This document shows, piece after piece, positions 27,474-36,595 of a DNA stretch of 64,000 nt. The first letter of the stretch is position 1; the number at the start of each line of letters is the position of its first letter. The notes under the pieces were generated by a model. It searched no databases. It was not told the DNA's origin and saw only the letters and a list, made by a program, of their open reading frames with translations. This DNA comes from Mogibacterium sp. (GTDB lineage: Bacteria; Bacillota; Clostridia; Peptostreptococcales; Anaerovoracaceae): contig JAFWGQ010000031.1 in assembly GCA_017512365.1 (NCBI GenBank), positions 80,932 to 144,931 of the forward strand. Direction: 5' to 3'. A program made the position numbers and the translations under genes.

Positions 27474-28007
27474 ATGAACAGCGTAATACTTATCGGAAGA
27501 CTTGCCAGAGATCCGGAACTTAGCTATACGCCGAATACTCAGACTGCTGTATGCCGCATGACTGTTGCTGTCGACAAGCCGAGAAGACAGGACGAAGACC
27601 AGGGCGCTGACTTCATCAGAGTCACGGTCTGGGACAGACAGGGTGAGAACTGCGACCGCTATCTGTCAAAGGGAAGCCAGGTCGCCGTGCGCGGCAGGAT
27701 AGAGACAGGAAGCTATACCAACAGAGAAGGTCAGAAGGTATACACGACGGAAGTCGTGGCTGACAGATTCAATGGCGTAGAGTTTCTGGGAAGCAAAGGC
27801 AGCGGCGGCGGTCAGGGCCAGGGCGGTTCGTACCAGAGCCAGGGCGGCTCGTATCAGAACGGACAGAGCTCGTTCGGCGGCGGAAGCAATAACGGCTTCG
27901 GCGATACGCAGGGCACCGGATTCAGCGATGCGCCTCAGGATACGGTAGGCGGTTTCGACGACCTGCCGGATACGTTCCAGGCGGCTGAGGATGATATTCC
28001 ATTCTAA
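27474..28007 (+). CDS. ssb: Single-stranded DNA-binding protein
   Basis: The 177-residue protein has an OB fold ([52 protein letters not shown]), a Gly/Gln/Ser-rich linker from about residue 112, and the acidic tip AEDDIPF that docks partner proteins. Its position between rpsF and rpsR is the usual one in Bacillota. Confidence 0.97.
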   Translation: MNSVILIGRLARDPELSYTPNTQTAVCRMTVAVDKPRRQDEDQGADFIRVTVWDRQGENCDRYLSKGSQVAVRGRIETGSYTNREGQKVYTTEVVADRFNGVEFLGSKGSGGGQGQGGSYQSQGGSYQNGQSSFGGGSNNGFGDTQGTGFSDAPQDTVGGFDDLPDTFQAAEDDIPF

Positions 28008-28027
28008 GAAAGGGGAAAGCACGAATC

Positions 28028-28279
28028 ATGGAAAGAAACAGCAGACCTAAGCGCATGAACACAGGCATGAGAAGACGCAAAGTATGCCAGTTCTGTGCAG
28101 ATCAGGACAAGAAGATCGACTACAAGGATGCTGAGACTCTTAAGAAGTATATAACCGAGAGAGGTAAGATCCTTCCTAGAAGAGTTACAGGAACTTGCGC
28201 TATGCATCAGAGGGCCGTTGCAAGGGCCATCAAGAGAGCAAGGGTAGTCGCAATACTGCCGTTCGACGCAGATCAGTAA
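28028..28279 (+). CDS. rpsR: 30S ribosomal protein S18
   Basis: The 83-residue basic protein has the S18 core [22 protein letters not shown] followed by [20 protein letters not shown]. The N-terminal [14 protein letters not shown] retains a cysteine pair, the zinc-type (C+) form. It ends the operon before a terminator. Confidence 0.97.
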   Translation: MERNSRPKRMNTGMRRRKVCQFCADQDKKIDYKDAETLKKYITERGKILPRRVTGTCAMHQRAVARAIKRARVVAILPFDADQ

Positions 28280-28322
28280 ACATCTGACGGAAAACGCAGG
28301 ATCACAGAGATCATAATCAGGG

Positions 28323-28346
28323 AGCCGGTCCGTCAGGATCGGCTTT
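28323..28346 (+). terminator. Terminator of the rpsF operon
   Basis: AGCCGGTCC and GGATCGGCT form a nine-pair stem with a GTCA loop, followed by TTTCGTTGTT. Confidence 0.65.
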
Positions 28347-28380
28347 CGTTGTTACACGGGACAGAGGCACAGCGGCAGCA

Positions 28381-29898
28381 ATGTCACCTAACAAACGCAG
28401 ACTCAAGACAAAAAAGGAAACAGTCAGGGTCAGGAAGGCGCGGACGAATTTCCGCTACCTGAAGAACCTCGAAATGAACCTGCATCAGTGGATCAGGCTC
28501 TTTTCCGCTGTGTCCGTTGTCGTAATGCTGGTGGTGACTATAGCGGGCATAGTCCTTTACAATCACTATCACGAATATCCGGGAAAGGTGCAGAGAGACA
28601 CTGTTACGATCGCTGACAGAGGTGCGGACTATATAGACATCAAATGGGAAGAGCCTCACAATGTGGATGAGTACAAGGTCTTCTTCAGGGAGTATGATCC
28701 GAAGACCGATGAAGAAGAGATCGAAAAAAGCGTAGAAGGCAAACAGCCTGATGACAGCTGGCACACGGCCACGACGCACAAGGGAGAGATAAAGATCGAA
28801 GGGCTGGTTGAAAACACGAAGTACGCCTTTGTCATCAGAGGAGACAACAAAAAGCACTCGGGCCATCCGACGAAGCACAGGGACTTCAGGACCAAGAAGT
28901 CGCAGGAGATAAAGGTCGACAAGAACATCATGAGGTTCACCTTCAGTGAGCCGTTCAGGATCGACCCTGAAGCCAGCACCGCGACAACGTTCAGGTCCGA
29001 TAATGAAGAGGTCGCGACGGTCAACGAGGCAACCGGGGAGGTAACTGTAAGAGGGGCCGGCGAGGCGAACATCAGCATTAAGGCTGCTGAAAGCAAGGAG
29101 TACGAAGGGGCCAGCGAGGTCGTCAATCTTAAGGTCATCGAATCCGAGCCTGTCGACTCGGGCGGAGCGCCTCTCAATGTTATCTACTGGCTTGACGCCG
29201 ACAACTGCGAGGTCGTAAAGACCATCACGGGCGACGGCGCGGCGGATATCCCGCAGGGGCTTGCGTATACCGGAGACAAGTACATAGTCGCATACGGAAT
29301 GGGAAGCCCGAATCGCATCATCAGCTTTGATGTGGAAGGGGACGGCAAGGAGGTATCCGTTCCGGGGATCGACCTGGGCAAGCCGAACGGCTTTGCTTAT
29401 TCGGATGCCAAGAAGCTCTGCTACTGCGTGAAGGGGTATTCGAGCAGGGCTGTTACCTACGACCCGGAAACGGGGGAGTATGATGCCATGAGCTTTGCAT
29501 ACGGATGCTCAGGCATAGGATACGACAGAAAAAACAAGTGGATGTACACGAGCTCGTTCACGGTGATGGCCGCGTACAGCGCGGATGATTATTCGGTGCT
29601 CCATACGACGCGTACTGCCAGACATTCGGGACATGTCTATTCACAGGACTGCTGCGGTCACGGAGGGATCCTGATGCACGCCGTATCCGGCAGCAACAGG
29701 CACGGCGTCAACTACATAGATCTCTATGATATCGAGAAGGGCAAATACCTCGGCTCATTCGGCTGCGACCTGAGCGAGGTCGAAAGCTGCATAGTCGACA
29801 AAGAGGGCTACCTCGAGATCATGGCCAACAACACCAGCAGCACCGATTACATCTGGAAGACACCTATAAACATAGACTCGCTGAGCGACGGACTGTAG
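28381..29898 (+). CDS. Membrane-anchored surface protein: FnIII-like, Ig-like and propeller-like domains
   Basis: The 505-residue protein has a basic cytoplasmic N-terminus, one membrane segment (about 38-63), a fibronectin-III-like domain (about 70-180, with IDIKWEEPHNVDEYKVFFREYDP), a bacterial Ig-like Big_2-type stretch (about 190-255, with ATVNEATGEVTVRGAGEANISIKA), and a C-terminal repeat domain of about 240 residues. That last part resembles the C-terminus of the secreted protein at 30889-32271, including GYSSRAVTYDPETGEY and the ending DYIWKTPINI, and suggests a beta-propeller. No catalytic motif is seen. The ribosome site is weak. Confidence 0.65.
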   Translation: MSPNKRRLKTKKETVRVRKARTNFRYLKNLEMNLHQWIRLFSAVSVVVMLVVTIAGIVLYNHYHEYPGKVQRDTVTIADRGADYIDIKWEEPHNVDEYKVFFREYDPKTDEEEIEKSVEGKQPDDSWHTATTHKGEIKIEGLVENTKYAFVIRGDNKKHSGHPTKHRDFRTKKSQEIKVDKNIMRFTFSEPFRIDPEASTATTFRSDNEEVATVNEATGEVTVRGAGEANISIKAAESKEYEGASEVVNLKVIESEPVDSGGAPLNVIYWLDADNCEVVKTITGDGAADIPQGLAYTGDKYIVAYGMGSPNRIISFDVEGDGKEVSVPGIDLGKPNGFAYSDAKKLCYCVKGYSSRAVTYDPETGEYDAMSFAYGCSGIGYDRKNKWMYTSSFTVMAAYSADDYSVLHTTRTARHSGHVYSQDCCGHGGILMHAVSGSNRHGVNYIDLYDIEKGKYLGSFGCDLSEVESCIVDKEGYLEIMANNTSSTDYIWKTPINIDSLSDGL

Positions 29899-29909
29899 AT
29901 CGCGGTATA

Positions 29910-29935
29910 AAAAACTCCGGCACCCCGGAGTTTTT
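29910..29935. terminator. Bidirectional terminator
   Basis: AAAAACTCCGG and CCGGAGTTTTT form a symmetrical stem with a CACC loop between the convergent genes at 28381 and 29940, giving a U-tract on both strands. Confidence 0.85.
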
Positions 29936-29939
29936 GATT

Positions 29940-30866
29940 TCAGGCTTTTCTCAGCTCAGAGATCTTTTCCCTTGCGGTGATCGCGAGATAGAGTATCTCG
30001 TTGGCAGGGGTCGGTATGCCGTGCTTTCTGCCGAGCCGGACGACCTCGCCCGCGTACTCGTCTATCTCGATCGGTCTGCCGGCCTCGACGTCCTGCAGCA
30101 TGGACATCTTCTTGTCAGGAGGGAAGTTTACGAGCATTTCGATGATCTCGTCCCTGTCGTCTTCATTTATGTCGACTCCCTCGGCTCTGCCGACTGCGAT
30201 GATCTCGTCCATCAGCATCGCCATCAGCGACCTGACCTCTTCGACCTGTCCGAAGAATCCGCACTCGGCCTGGACCTCTACTGCCGTCTGGCTCGCGCCT
30301 GTATTGAGCATCCACTTGCGCCACTTGGCTCTGCGCATGTCTTCGTATATCCTGACATTGACCCCGAGCTCTCTGAGCCTTTCGTAGGCTTCCTGAACTT
30401 CAGGCTTCACCTCGTGATTGTCCGCGTAGCCGATCTGCATCTCTCCGAGGGTGTTGAAGTAGACCCTGCGGCTCATGCGGTGGGCATCGGTCCTGAGGAC
30501 GACACCGTAGAAAACCCTGTTGTCCGGGAATTCCCTTTCGAACAGCTGCGTGGTGGTGATGCCGTTCTCTATCGGGAGGATGAGAGTATCCCTGTCGAGA
30601 AGAGGGCGGATGTCGTTTATCAGAGATTCGAGACTGTACGTCTTGACTGCGATAATGACGAGGTCGAGATGCACTCCCTGCGACCTGTCAGAATAAACCT
30701 TCGGGAAGAAGATCTCATTGTTGACGGAGATGCCCTTTTCCCGCATGCGCTCCGCACGTTCGCCCGTGGCGACCAGATAGACGTTTTCCGGGTCCTTATG
30801 ATACATCTCGTACATAAGGGCGCTTCCTACCGAACCCGCGCCCGCGATACCTACTGTTTTGATCAT
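29940..30866 (-). CDS. Ketopantoate reductase family protein
   Basis: The 308-residue protein opens with the NAD(P)-binding GIAGAGSVGSALMYEMY, has VIIAVKTYSLESLI near residue 72 and PIENGITTTQLFE near 97, and the C-terminal helical domain with the family lysine in RRAKWRKWMLNTG. It would reduce 2-dehydropantoate or a similar 2-oxo acid with NADPH. It stands alone, with no panB or panC nearby, so it may be a PanE paralogue with another substrate. Confidence 0.8.
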   Translation of the reverse strand: MIKTVGIAGAGSVGSALMYEMYHKDPENVYLVATGERAERMREKGISVNNEIFFPKVYSDRSQGVHLDLVIIAVKTYSLESLINDIRPLLDRDTLILPIENGITTTQLFEREFPDNRVFYGVVLRTDAHRMSRRVYFNTLGEMQIGYADNHEVKPEVQEAYERLRELGVNVRIYEDMRRAKWRKWMLNTGASQTAVEVQAECGFFGQVEEVRSLMAMLMDEIIAVGRAEGVDINEDDRDEIIEMLVNFPPDKKMSMLQDVEAGRPIEIDEYAGEVVRLGRKHGIPTPANEILYLAITAREKISELRKA

Positions 30867-30888
30867 TTTCGTATCCTCGCTGCTGCAG

Positions 30889-32271
30889 TTATTTCAGATC
30901 CTTTACGTTGAGCGGAGTTTTCCAGACATAGTCAGTGCGCTGATCGGTATTGATTATGAGCTGCAGATATCCGTCATTGCCGACCACTATGCTCTCTATC
31001 TCATCCATGGTGACTTTTATGGACCCCAGATACCTTCCGTCCTTAGCCCGGTAGACATCCAGGTAATTCAGGAAACGGTTCTTCCTGCTGGTAATGCCGT
31101 GGAAGACAAATCCATTGGAAGCTCCGCAGTCCTGCACGGAATGATCAATGCCCGGACTGCATCTGTAGATCTTTCCGAGATAGCCGAATTTCCCGTCAGC
31201 GGTGTATTTCCTGATGCAGGATTCCGATGACGCATAAAGGGTGTCCGTGACATTGTCGTATCCTGCGCCGGAAGAAGAATATTTTGTCTTTGCCTTTCCG
31301 AATTTGCCGCTCGCAGGATCCCATGTATATATCGTCGTCTGATACCCTTTAAAAATATAGCATAATTTTGTCTTCGGGTCCCATGTTATGCCGTTGAGAT
31401 GCCCGTAATTTTTCGGGAACGGAGTTACTTTGAGCCTCTTGCCGTCAGCGCTGTATGTGATGATACACTGGGAAGTATACATCCCATAGAGAATATAGTA
31501 TTCCTTGCCTGTATAGGTGAATGCCTGAGGCACCTGGGTATTGCCGAAGCCTGTTATCGCAAAGAGCCTCCGGCAGTTTTTGCTGTTGAATGTATATACG
31601 ACTCTCGTTTTGCCTCCGACTGTCGCCTTTTTGCTGAGCGCTTTGGCAGGCGTAGTCCTGATGCTGTTCAGGAGCTGCACAAATTCGTTTTTGAAGGTCG
31701 CGGCGATGCCTGTCTCGATGCTGTCTGTACTGCCTGTGATGTTTACGTAGTCGCCGTGCATGTATCCGGTCTTTCCGTTCACCCTGACCTTGTACCATAT
31801 GGCGCCGCCCGGCTGCATCGCCGGGAGAAGCACGGTCACTCCGGTGCCGCACGGTACTGTGCCGAGCCTTTTGAAACCCGTGCCCGGGCCTTTTCTGTAG
31901 TTGACAGAATCGGTGGTACAGGCGGGCACGTTCGCCCAGCTGTTCAGTCTGACCCTGCTGACCTTTACAAAGCCTGATTTCCCGCCTTTGCTGACAGCGT
32001 ACCAGCGCGATGCAGCGGAGGTTTTTGATCCGGAGGTGAAGACCTCATACATCACGGTAAGAGAGCTGTTCTTCTTCAGCTTTCTGAGGCTTTTCGAGGA
32101 AGTGCTCCAGGACTTTCTCAGGTTCACGCCGGCCTTGAGCTTTCCCCTGACGTTCAGCGATGCCGCGTCAGCCGTACCGCCGCTCAATACAGGAAAAGCA
32201 GCCGCGCACACCAGAGCGATAAGTGCAGTTGCAAGAAATCTTTTAAGTCTGTTGCCCCTGAGGCTTTCCAT
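30889..32271 (-). CDS. Secreted protein with two SH3b-like domains and a propeller-like C-terminus
   Basis: The 460-residue product has a signal peptide (ATALIALVCAAAFPVLSGGTADA), two bacterial SH3-like repeats (about 38-110 and 117-178, the second with DSVNYRKGPGTGFKRLGTV), then a C-terminal repeat domain of about 250 residues. This contains GYQTTIYTWDPASGKFGKAK and SSGAGYDNVTDTLYASS and ends DYVWKTPLNV. The C-terminus is clearly related to the protein at 28381-29898 while the N-terminal modules differ. SH3b modules usually bind cell wall. A strong promoter and GGGGAGG ribosome site precede it. Confidence 0.7.
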   Translation of the reverse strand: MESLRGNRLKRFLATALIALVCAAAFPVLSGGTADAASLNVRGKLKAGVNLRKSWSTSSKSLRKLKKNSSLTVMYEVFTSGSKTSAASRWYAVSKGGKSGFVKVSRVRLNSWANVPACTTDSVNYRKGPGTGFKRLGTVPCGTGVTVLLPAMQPGGAIWYKVRVNGKTGYMHGDYVNITGSTDSIETGIAATFKNEFVQLLNSIRTTPAKALSKKATVGGKTRVVYTFNSKNCRRLFAITGFGNTQVPQAFTYTGKEYYILYGMYTSQCIITYSADGKRLKVTPFPKNYGHLNGITWDPKTKLCYIFKGYQTTIYTWDPASGKFGKAKTKYSSSGAGYDNVTDTLYASSESCIRKYTADGKFGYLGKIYRCSPGIDHSVQDCGASNGFVFHGITSRKNRFLNYLDVYRAKDGRYLGSIKVTMDEIESIVVGNDGYLQLIINTDQRTDYVWKTPLNVKDLK

Positions 32272-32303
32272 AAAGCAAACCTCCCCATTTTTACCGTATG
32301 CAG

Positions 32304-32332
32304 ATTATATGCATTGGCATGAGGAGGCTCAA
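32304..32332 (-). promoter_or_regulatory. Promoter of the SH3b/propeller protein gene
   Basis: On the minus strand TTGAGC and a perfect TATAAT are 17 bases apart, 32 bases before the start at 32271. Confidence 0.65.
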
Positions 32333-32405
32333 GGATTCTGTACATATTTTATGCTGTCTGGAAGTAGGGCTTGCATTCAGACATATCTTAGTATCATCTG
32401 TAACA

Positions 32406-33926
32406 TCACGCCCCTGCTGGTATTTCTTTGTAGTATGGAAGATCCGGAAGCTCAACCCCCAGATCGCGGGCTGCATCAAGGATATCTTCATCCGTGATGG
32501 AGCTATTTTCATACAGGTATCTCAGCAGAATCAGTCTATAAACACGCCGACCATTATCGTCACAGCTTGGAATTAAGACTATTGTTCCATTTGGGTATTT
32601 TGAGCGTAATGCTTGTCTATTCTCATCTTTGTTCTCATCAAAGTCATCGTAATCATCAATGCTGATGAATACATAATCACTATCTCCAACTTCTTCGAGT
32701 TTTTTCTTTCGGACCCCTTTGACTAAGTCTGCATCGCTGTTGTTGGCATAGAAAGGCGTGTTGAAGTCTTTGTTATTACTTGCTTCATCATACCGGTTTT
32801 TCCAATGATCTTCATAAGATTCCCATTTAGCGGTCAAAGGAGTTTTTCCTCTGCTTTCCTGGCCTCCTTCAACCTTGTCATTCCCGATATACCATCCTTT
32901 GAAATAACTGCCGTCCTTCGTAGGTGTCGGAAGAGGATCAGGATACCTGCCGTCCTTGACTCTTATGGACGTATCTCCTTTGCCGCCGTCAAGATCCAGC
33001 GTTACATCGTAATCCTTTTCCTCTTTAGGCTGATCAGACGCTTTCCAGTGGGCGTATACGGTAGTGTTCTTGGTGATCTTCTTCTTCGGGTCGATCTCGC
33101 TGCCGCCGGTCTTCTTTGTGAACCATCCGACGAAAACCATGTCGCCCCATTCGACGGATTCCGGTTTCGGAAGGACTTTGCCGAAGGTAGTGTTCTTTGC
33201 GACCTTCTTCGTTTTTTTAGTTCCGTGGCCGTCGTTGAGATCGAGCGTGATGGTGACCTTCTCCGCATCGTTTTCCGATTCCTTCCAGTGGGCGTAGAGG
33301 GTATGGGCGGTGCTTTTTGTGACTTTGGTCGAGGACATCACCTTGCTTCCCTTGCCGTCCTCCTTTTCGGTATACCAGCCCTGGAAATCATAGCCTTTGC
33401 GATTCGCGACCGGAAGACCGCTGTAGGTCGAGTTTTTGCTGACCCTTATCGAAGTCGGAGTGACAGAGCCCCCGTTCGGGTCGAGCGTCACGATTATATT
33501 GCCGGTAGTGGTGGTACTCTGGCGGCTCGGAAGGCTTGGCCTGGTCGTGGTTGTACTGCTGCCCGGAGTCGGACTGGCGGTGTCGGAAGTGTCATCGTCA
33601 GTGGTGTCGGAAAAGTCATCAGACTCATCCCATCCGTCGTCATATGTATCATCGTAGTTGTCGAACGAGCCGTCGTCGGCGTAATCATAGCTGTCATCAT
33701 CACCGCTGCCCCAGCCCGTGAACAGAGGCTTCTGCGCAACAGGTGAATCCAGATCGTACCGGCGCATTTCGTATTCTTCAGTAAGATATCCGTCCTCGTC
33801 GTTGATGGTCGCGACTACATCGGTGTTATTCGTGAGTCTCGATCTGCAGCCGCACAAAACCAGCATCAGCATCAGAACTGATATCAGCATCAGGTATTTC
33901 TTTTTCGAGTCTGTAGTTCTTTTCAT
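32406..33926 (-). CDS. Lipoprotein with three InlB-type B-repeats
   Basis: Start choice is uncertain: ATG 33926 (506 residues) or 33944, neither with a clear ribosome site; the former avoids overlap with the upstream gene. The lipoprotein signal ends VLCGC. An Asp/Ser/Tyr-rich low-complexity stretch (about 75-115) and a Thr/Ser/Pro linker lead into three Listeria-Bacteroides repeats (about 145-215, 225-295, 305-370), each with the GY/F..GWYT or GWFT and YAHWK marks. A C-terminal domain of about 130 residues is not recognised. It is a surface-exposed protein following the MoxR/DUF58 operon and probably co-transcribed. Confidence 0.75.
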   Translation of the reverse strand: MKRTTDSKKKYLMLISVLMLMLVLCGCRSRLTNNTDVVATINDEDGYLTEEYEMRRYDLDSPVAQKPLFTGWGSGDDDSYDYADDGSFDNYDDTYDDGWDESDDFSDTTDDDTSDTASPTPGSSTTTTRPSLPSRQSTTTTGNIIVTLDPNGGSVTPTSIRVSKNSTYSGLPVANRKGYDFQGWYTEKEDGKGSKVMSSTKVTKSTAHTLYAHWKESENDAEKVTITLDLNDGHGTKKTKKVAKNTTFGKVLPKPESVEWGDMVFVGWFTKKTGGSEIDPKKKITKNTTVYAHWKASDQPKEEKDYDVTLDLDGGKGDTSIRVKDGRYPDPLPTPTKDGSYFKGWYIGNDKVEGGQESRGKTPLTAKWESYEDHWKNRYDEASNNKDFNTPFYANNSDADLVKGVRKKKLEEVGDSDYVFISIDDYDDFDENKDENRQALRSKYPNGTIVLIPSCDDNGRRVYRLILLRYLYENSSITDEDILDAARDLGVELPDLPYYKEIPAGA

Positions 33927-33933
33927 TGGTCGT

Positions 33934-35436
33934 TCACAGCGCATATTTTATAAGGGCGCCGAGCCTTTCCTTGAATGTGAGTTTTTCCTTGACCATGGCT
34001 GTGGTGTCCTTGAGGAAGCTTTCCATATCGGCCCTGGAGGCCTCCTCTACCGCATGATCGCTGTATGCGGCCTCGCGCCACAAAAGATACATGTCGCGGT
34101 AGCGGTCCGCGTAATCCTGCGTGAACTCGGAAGCAACGACAGGAGTCAGTTCGCCGAAGATCGAAGCCCCGACGTCTACTCCCCCGGCTCTCAGCCACCT
34201 TACGGAATAAGGGAACATGGCCGTTACGGCTTCCCGCGGATCACTGCTGTCGATGCCTGCCCGCAAAGCCATCCGCCTTTTATTGAGCCGCTTCCACAGC
34301 AGATACGCCGCTGCGGCGATGACGATGACTATCAGAACTGCGATGGCGATGCCTGCATATCCGGCAATGCTGCTTTCGGAGCCGCTGTCATCAGTTCCGT
34401 CCTCGGTATTCGGATCGTTCATATCCTCAAGACCGCTGAGGTCGTCGGGCGTCGTTTCATCTCCCTGTATCAGCAGGGAGTTGAAAGCAAATCTGTCTCT
34501 GAAGTTCTCGTCCATCCTCGAGATGCTGTAATTCTCGCCGGGATCGATAAGGACGATCGCGCCGAATACCAGCATGACGGCCAGAAGCAGCGGAAGGGAG
34601 GACAGAGCGTTGCTCCCGGATAAAGCTATCAGAAGGGCTGCCAGCAGCACGGCGACGCATATCCAGTCAGGTATGAGTCCGTAGTATGCGAACGCGAACA
34701 TCGTTGCCATCGTGATGCCGTAATACATGCCTTTCCTTGCTCTTGCAGGAGGAAGGGCTGCCAGAAGTCCGATCAGGCAGGAGAGCCATAACATCCCGAG
34801 GCCCGGTTTGCCTCCGCCTCCGGGAACCCTTTTATATACATATGCCTGAGCCTCTTCGCAGATATCATAGAACTGGTTGATGAGATCCGCCAGCCCCCCG
34901 CCTATGGCGCTGTGGAACACAGCCATGGACGCTGCCAGCAGCACGGCTATGACGCCTGCGGCGATCCACTTCGGCTTGCCCGGCTTTATGGCTCCGAGCA
35001 TGGAAAGACCGGCAAAGACCAGTGCTCCGGGTACTGTGAAAGGCATGACCTCATAGGAATCCGTTGCCATGCAGAAAAGACACATGAACGCCACCAGCAG
35101 CAATGCACCCGCCGCAACAGGCACGATCTCGCGTTTCCATCCGCCGCCTGCAGCAGCTTCATCTATGCTGAGCACAGGTTCGGCGGAGCGGACGCCCGCG
35201 ACGAAGCCGTCGCCTTCGCTCTCGAAGGCAGATCTGAAAGAAGGAGCGTTATCGGCCGTGACCGCGCCGAATACTACCTCAGAGCCTTCGGCTGCAGAAG
35301 CTTCTTTTTTGCGCCCGAAAGAATTCAGCGAGAAGGCTTTGCGACCGGCTTTCTGCTTTTTTTCCTTTGGTTTCCTCTCCTTAGGCTTTTTTTCCTTAGG
35401 TTTCTTTTCGCTTTTCTTTTCTTTTCTCAGTGCCAT
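33934..35436 (-). CDS. Polytopic membrane protein of the MoxR/DUF58 operon (DUF4129-like C-terminus)
   Basis: The 500-residue protein starts with a Lys/Glu/Pro-rich repeat of about 25 residues, has about eight membrane segments between residues 98 and 385, and a cytoplasmic C-terminal domain with SSDPREAVTAMFPYSVRWLRAG and FTQDYADRYRDMYLLWREAAYSD, like the DUF4129 tails of transglutaminase-type proteins. No transglutaminase catalytic Cys-His-Asp is seen, so it looks like a stand-alone membrane partner. Its start abuts the DUF58 stop. Confidence 0.7.
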   Translation of the reverse strand: MALRKEKKSEKKPKEKKPKERKPKEKKQKAGRKAFSLNSFGRKKEASAAEGSEVVFGAVTADNAPSFRSAFESEGDGFVAGVRSAEPVLSIDEAAAGGGWKREIVPVAAGALLLVAFMCLFCMATDSYEVMPFTVPGALVFAGLSMLGAIKPGKPKWIAAGVIAVLLAASMAVFHSAIGGGLADLINQFYDICEEAQAYVYKRVPGGGGKPGLGMLWLSCLIGLLAALPPARARKGMYYGITMATMFAFAYYGLIPDWICVAVLLAALLIALSGSNALSSLPLLLAVMLVFGAIVLIDPGENYSISRMDENFRDRFAFNSLLIQGDETTPDDLSGLEDMNDPNTEDGTDDSGSESSIAGYAGIAIAVLIVIVIAAAAYLLWKRLNKRRMALRAGIDSSDPREAVTAMFPYSVRWLRAGGVDVGASIFGELTPVVASEFTQDYADRYRDMYLLWREAAYSDHAVEEASRADMESFLKDTTAMVKEKLTFKERLGALIKYAL

Positions 35437-36579
35437 CTATAACTCTACTCCCGCGATATCAGCAGCGGCGGTATCCGCGCTGAATCCTGCGACTGTAAGG
35501 TTCTTGTCTGTGAAGCTCTGACCGCCGCCGTACATGAGCACGGTGACCTGACATCCGTTGGTGATGTCTTCTATGTTTTCGGGGATGCGCGAGCCCACGA
35601 TGATCACGTGAGCGTAGCGGTCCTCGATGAGATCCCTTTCGATCTTGCGGAAGGCGCTCGGCATGGCCGCCGGCACCGCGAGATATTCGTCCGCCGCAGC
35701 GGAAACGTCTTCGTCGGTGATTATCCTGCGAACCGCCGCCTCGCCCGTCATCGGATCGGTCCAGCCGACGGATATTATCATGTCGTTCTCGCGCATCGCC
35801 TTTATGAGCGAAGCGTATACTGACGCGACCGAGTCAAGGGCCACAGGGTCCTGCGCGATGTCTGCCGCGCTGTCGAGGAGCAGCAGGTACTGGTCCGTTA
35901 CAGGATCGCCGAGCTCCTTGACGAGCATTTTGTCGGTCTTTTCCGAAAGCTTCCAGTGTATGTTCCTGACGGGATCTCCCGCCACGTATTCTCTTATGCC
36001 TATCATGTCGCCGGCGACCGCGCCCTTTGTCCTGTGGGACTGGGTATCGGCTTCAGGCATGGCGGAGACTCCGGCAGGGATGATGCTTATCCCGAAAAGC
36101 TCCGGCAGGACAGTCAGATATCTGCTGTCCCTGCAGGCGATCTGTCTCTTCCATACACCGAGAGCGTCGGTCACTACGGCAGCCGATACGGTAAGCTCAT
36201 ATCTGCCCGGGTGGCCCGGCTTGACATCCACGGGTATCTCGACCGTGCCGCGCGGCATCAGGCTCCTGCTGACGGTATATATGTCCGAATCACCGACCCT
36301 GAGGTTGCCGCAGAACAGCTCCATCCCGACCGAAGGTACAGGCAGCAGGCCTCTGTTGTGCAGCTTAAGAACGAAGCTGCTCTTCTCTGCGGAGATGAGC
36401 TTGTCCTCGAGCGATACCTCGACCTTGCCGGCGGTGTACCTGAGCAGGAAAAACGATACCGGCAGCGCGATGATAAGCGCAACCAGCAGTGCAAGCGTCA
36501 CCGTCTCGTTCGAGAACAGATACAGGATGATCGCGAATAATATCAACAGGCCCCATACGGCCGCTGCTTTTCTGTGCAT
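35437..36579 (-). CDS. DUF58 domain protein
   Basis: The 380-residue protein has two N-terminal membrane segments (about 5-50) followed by a cytoplasmic part. IREYVAGDPVRNIHWKLSEKTDKMLVKEL near residue 200 is the DUF58 signature, and a von-Willebrand-A-like fold follows with LLLDSAADIA in place of a full metal site. DUF58 proteins are regularly encoded next to MoxR ATPases, as here (16-base gap), and are thought to be clients or adaptors of that AAA+ protein. Function remains general. Confidence 0.85.
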   Translation of the reverse strand: MHRKAAAVWGLLILFAIILYLFSNETVTLALLVALIIALPVSFFLLRYTAGKVEVSLEDKLISAEKSSFVLKLHNRGLLPVPSVGMELFCGNLRVGDSDIYTVSRSLMPRGTVEIPVDVKPGHPGRYELTVSAAVVTDALGVWKRQIACRDSRYLTVLPELFGISIIPAGVSAMPEADTQSHRTKGAVAGDMIGIREYVAGDPVRNIHWKLSEKTDKMLVKELGDPVTDQYLLLLDSAADIAQDPVALDSVASVYASLIKAMRENDMIISVGWTDPMTGEAAVRRIITDEDVSAAADEYLAVPAAMPSAFRKIERDLIEDRYAHVIIVGSRIPENIEDITNGCQVTVLMYGGGQSFTDKNLTVAGFSADTAAADIAGVEL

Positions 36580-36595
36580 CCCGATCCTTTCGTTC

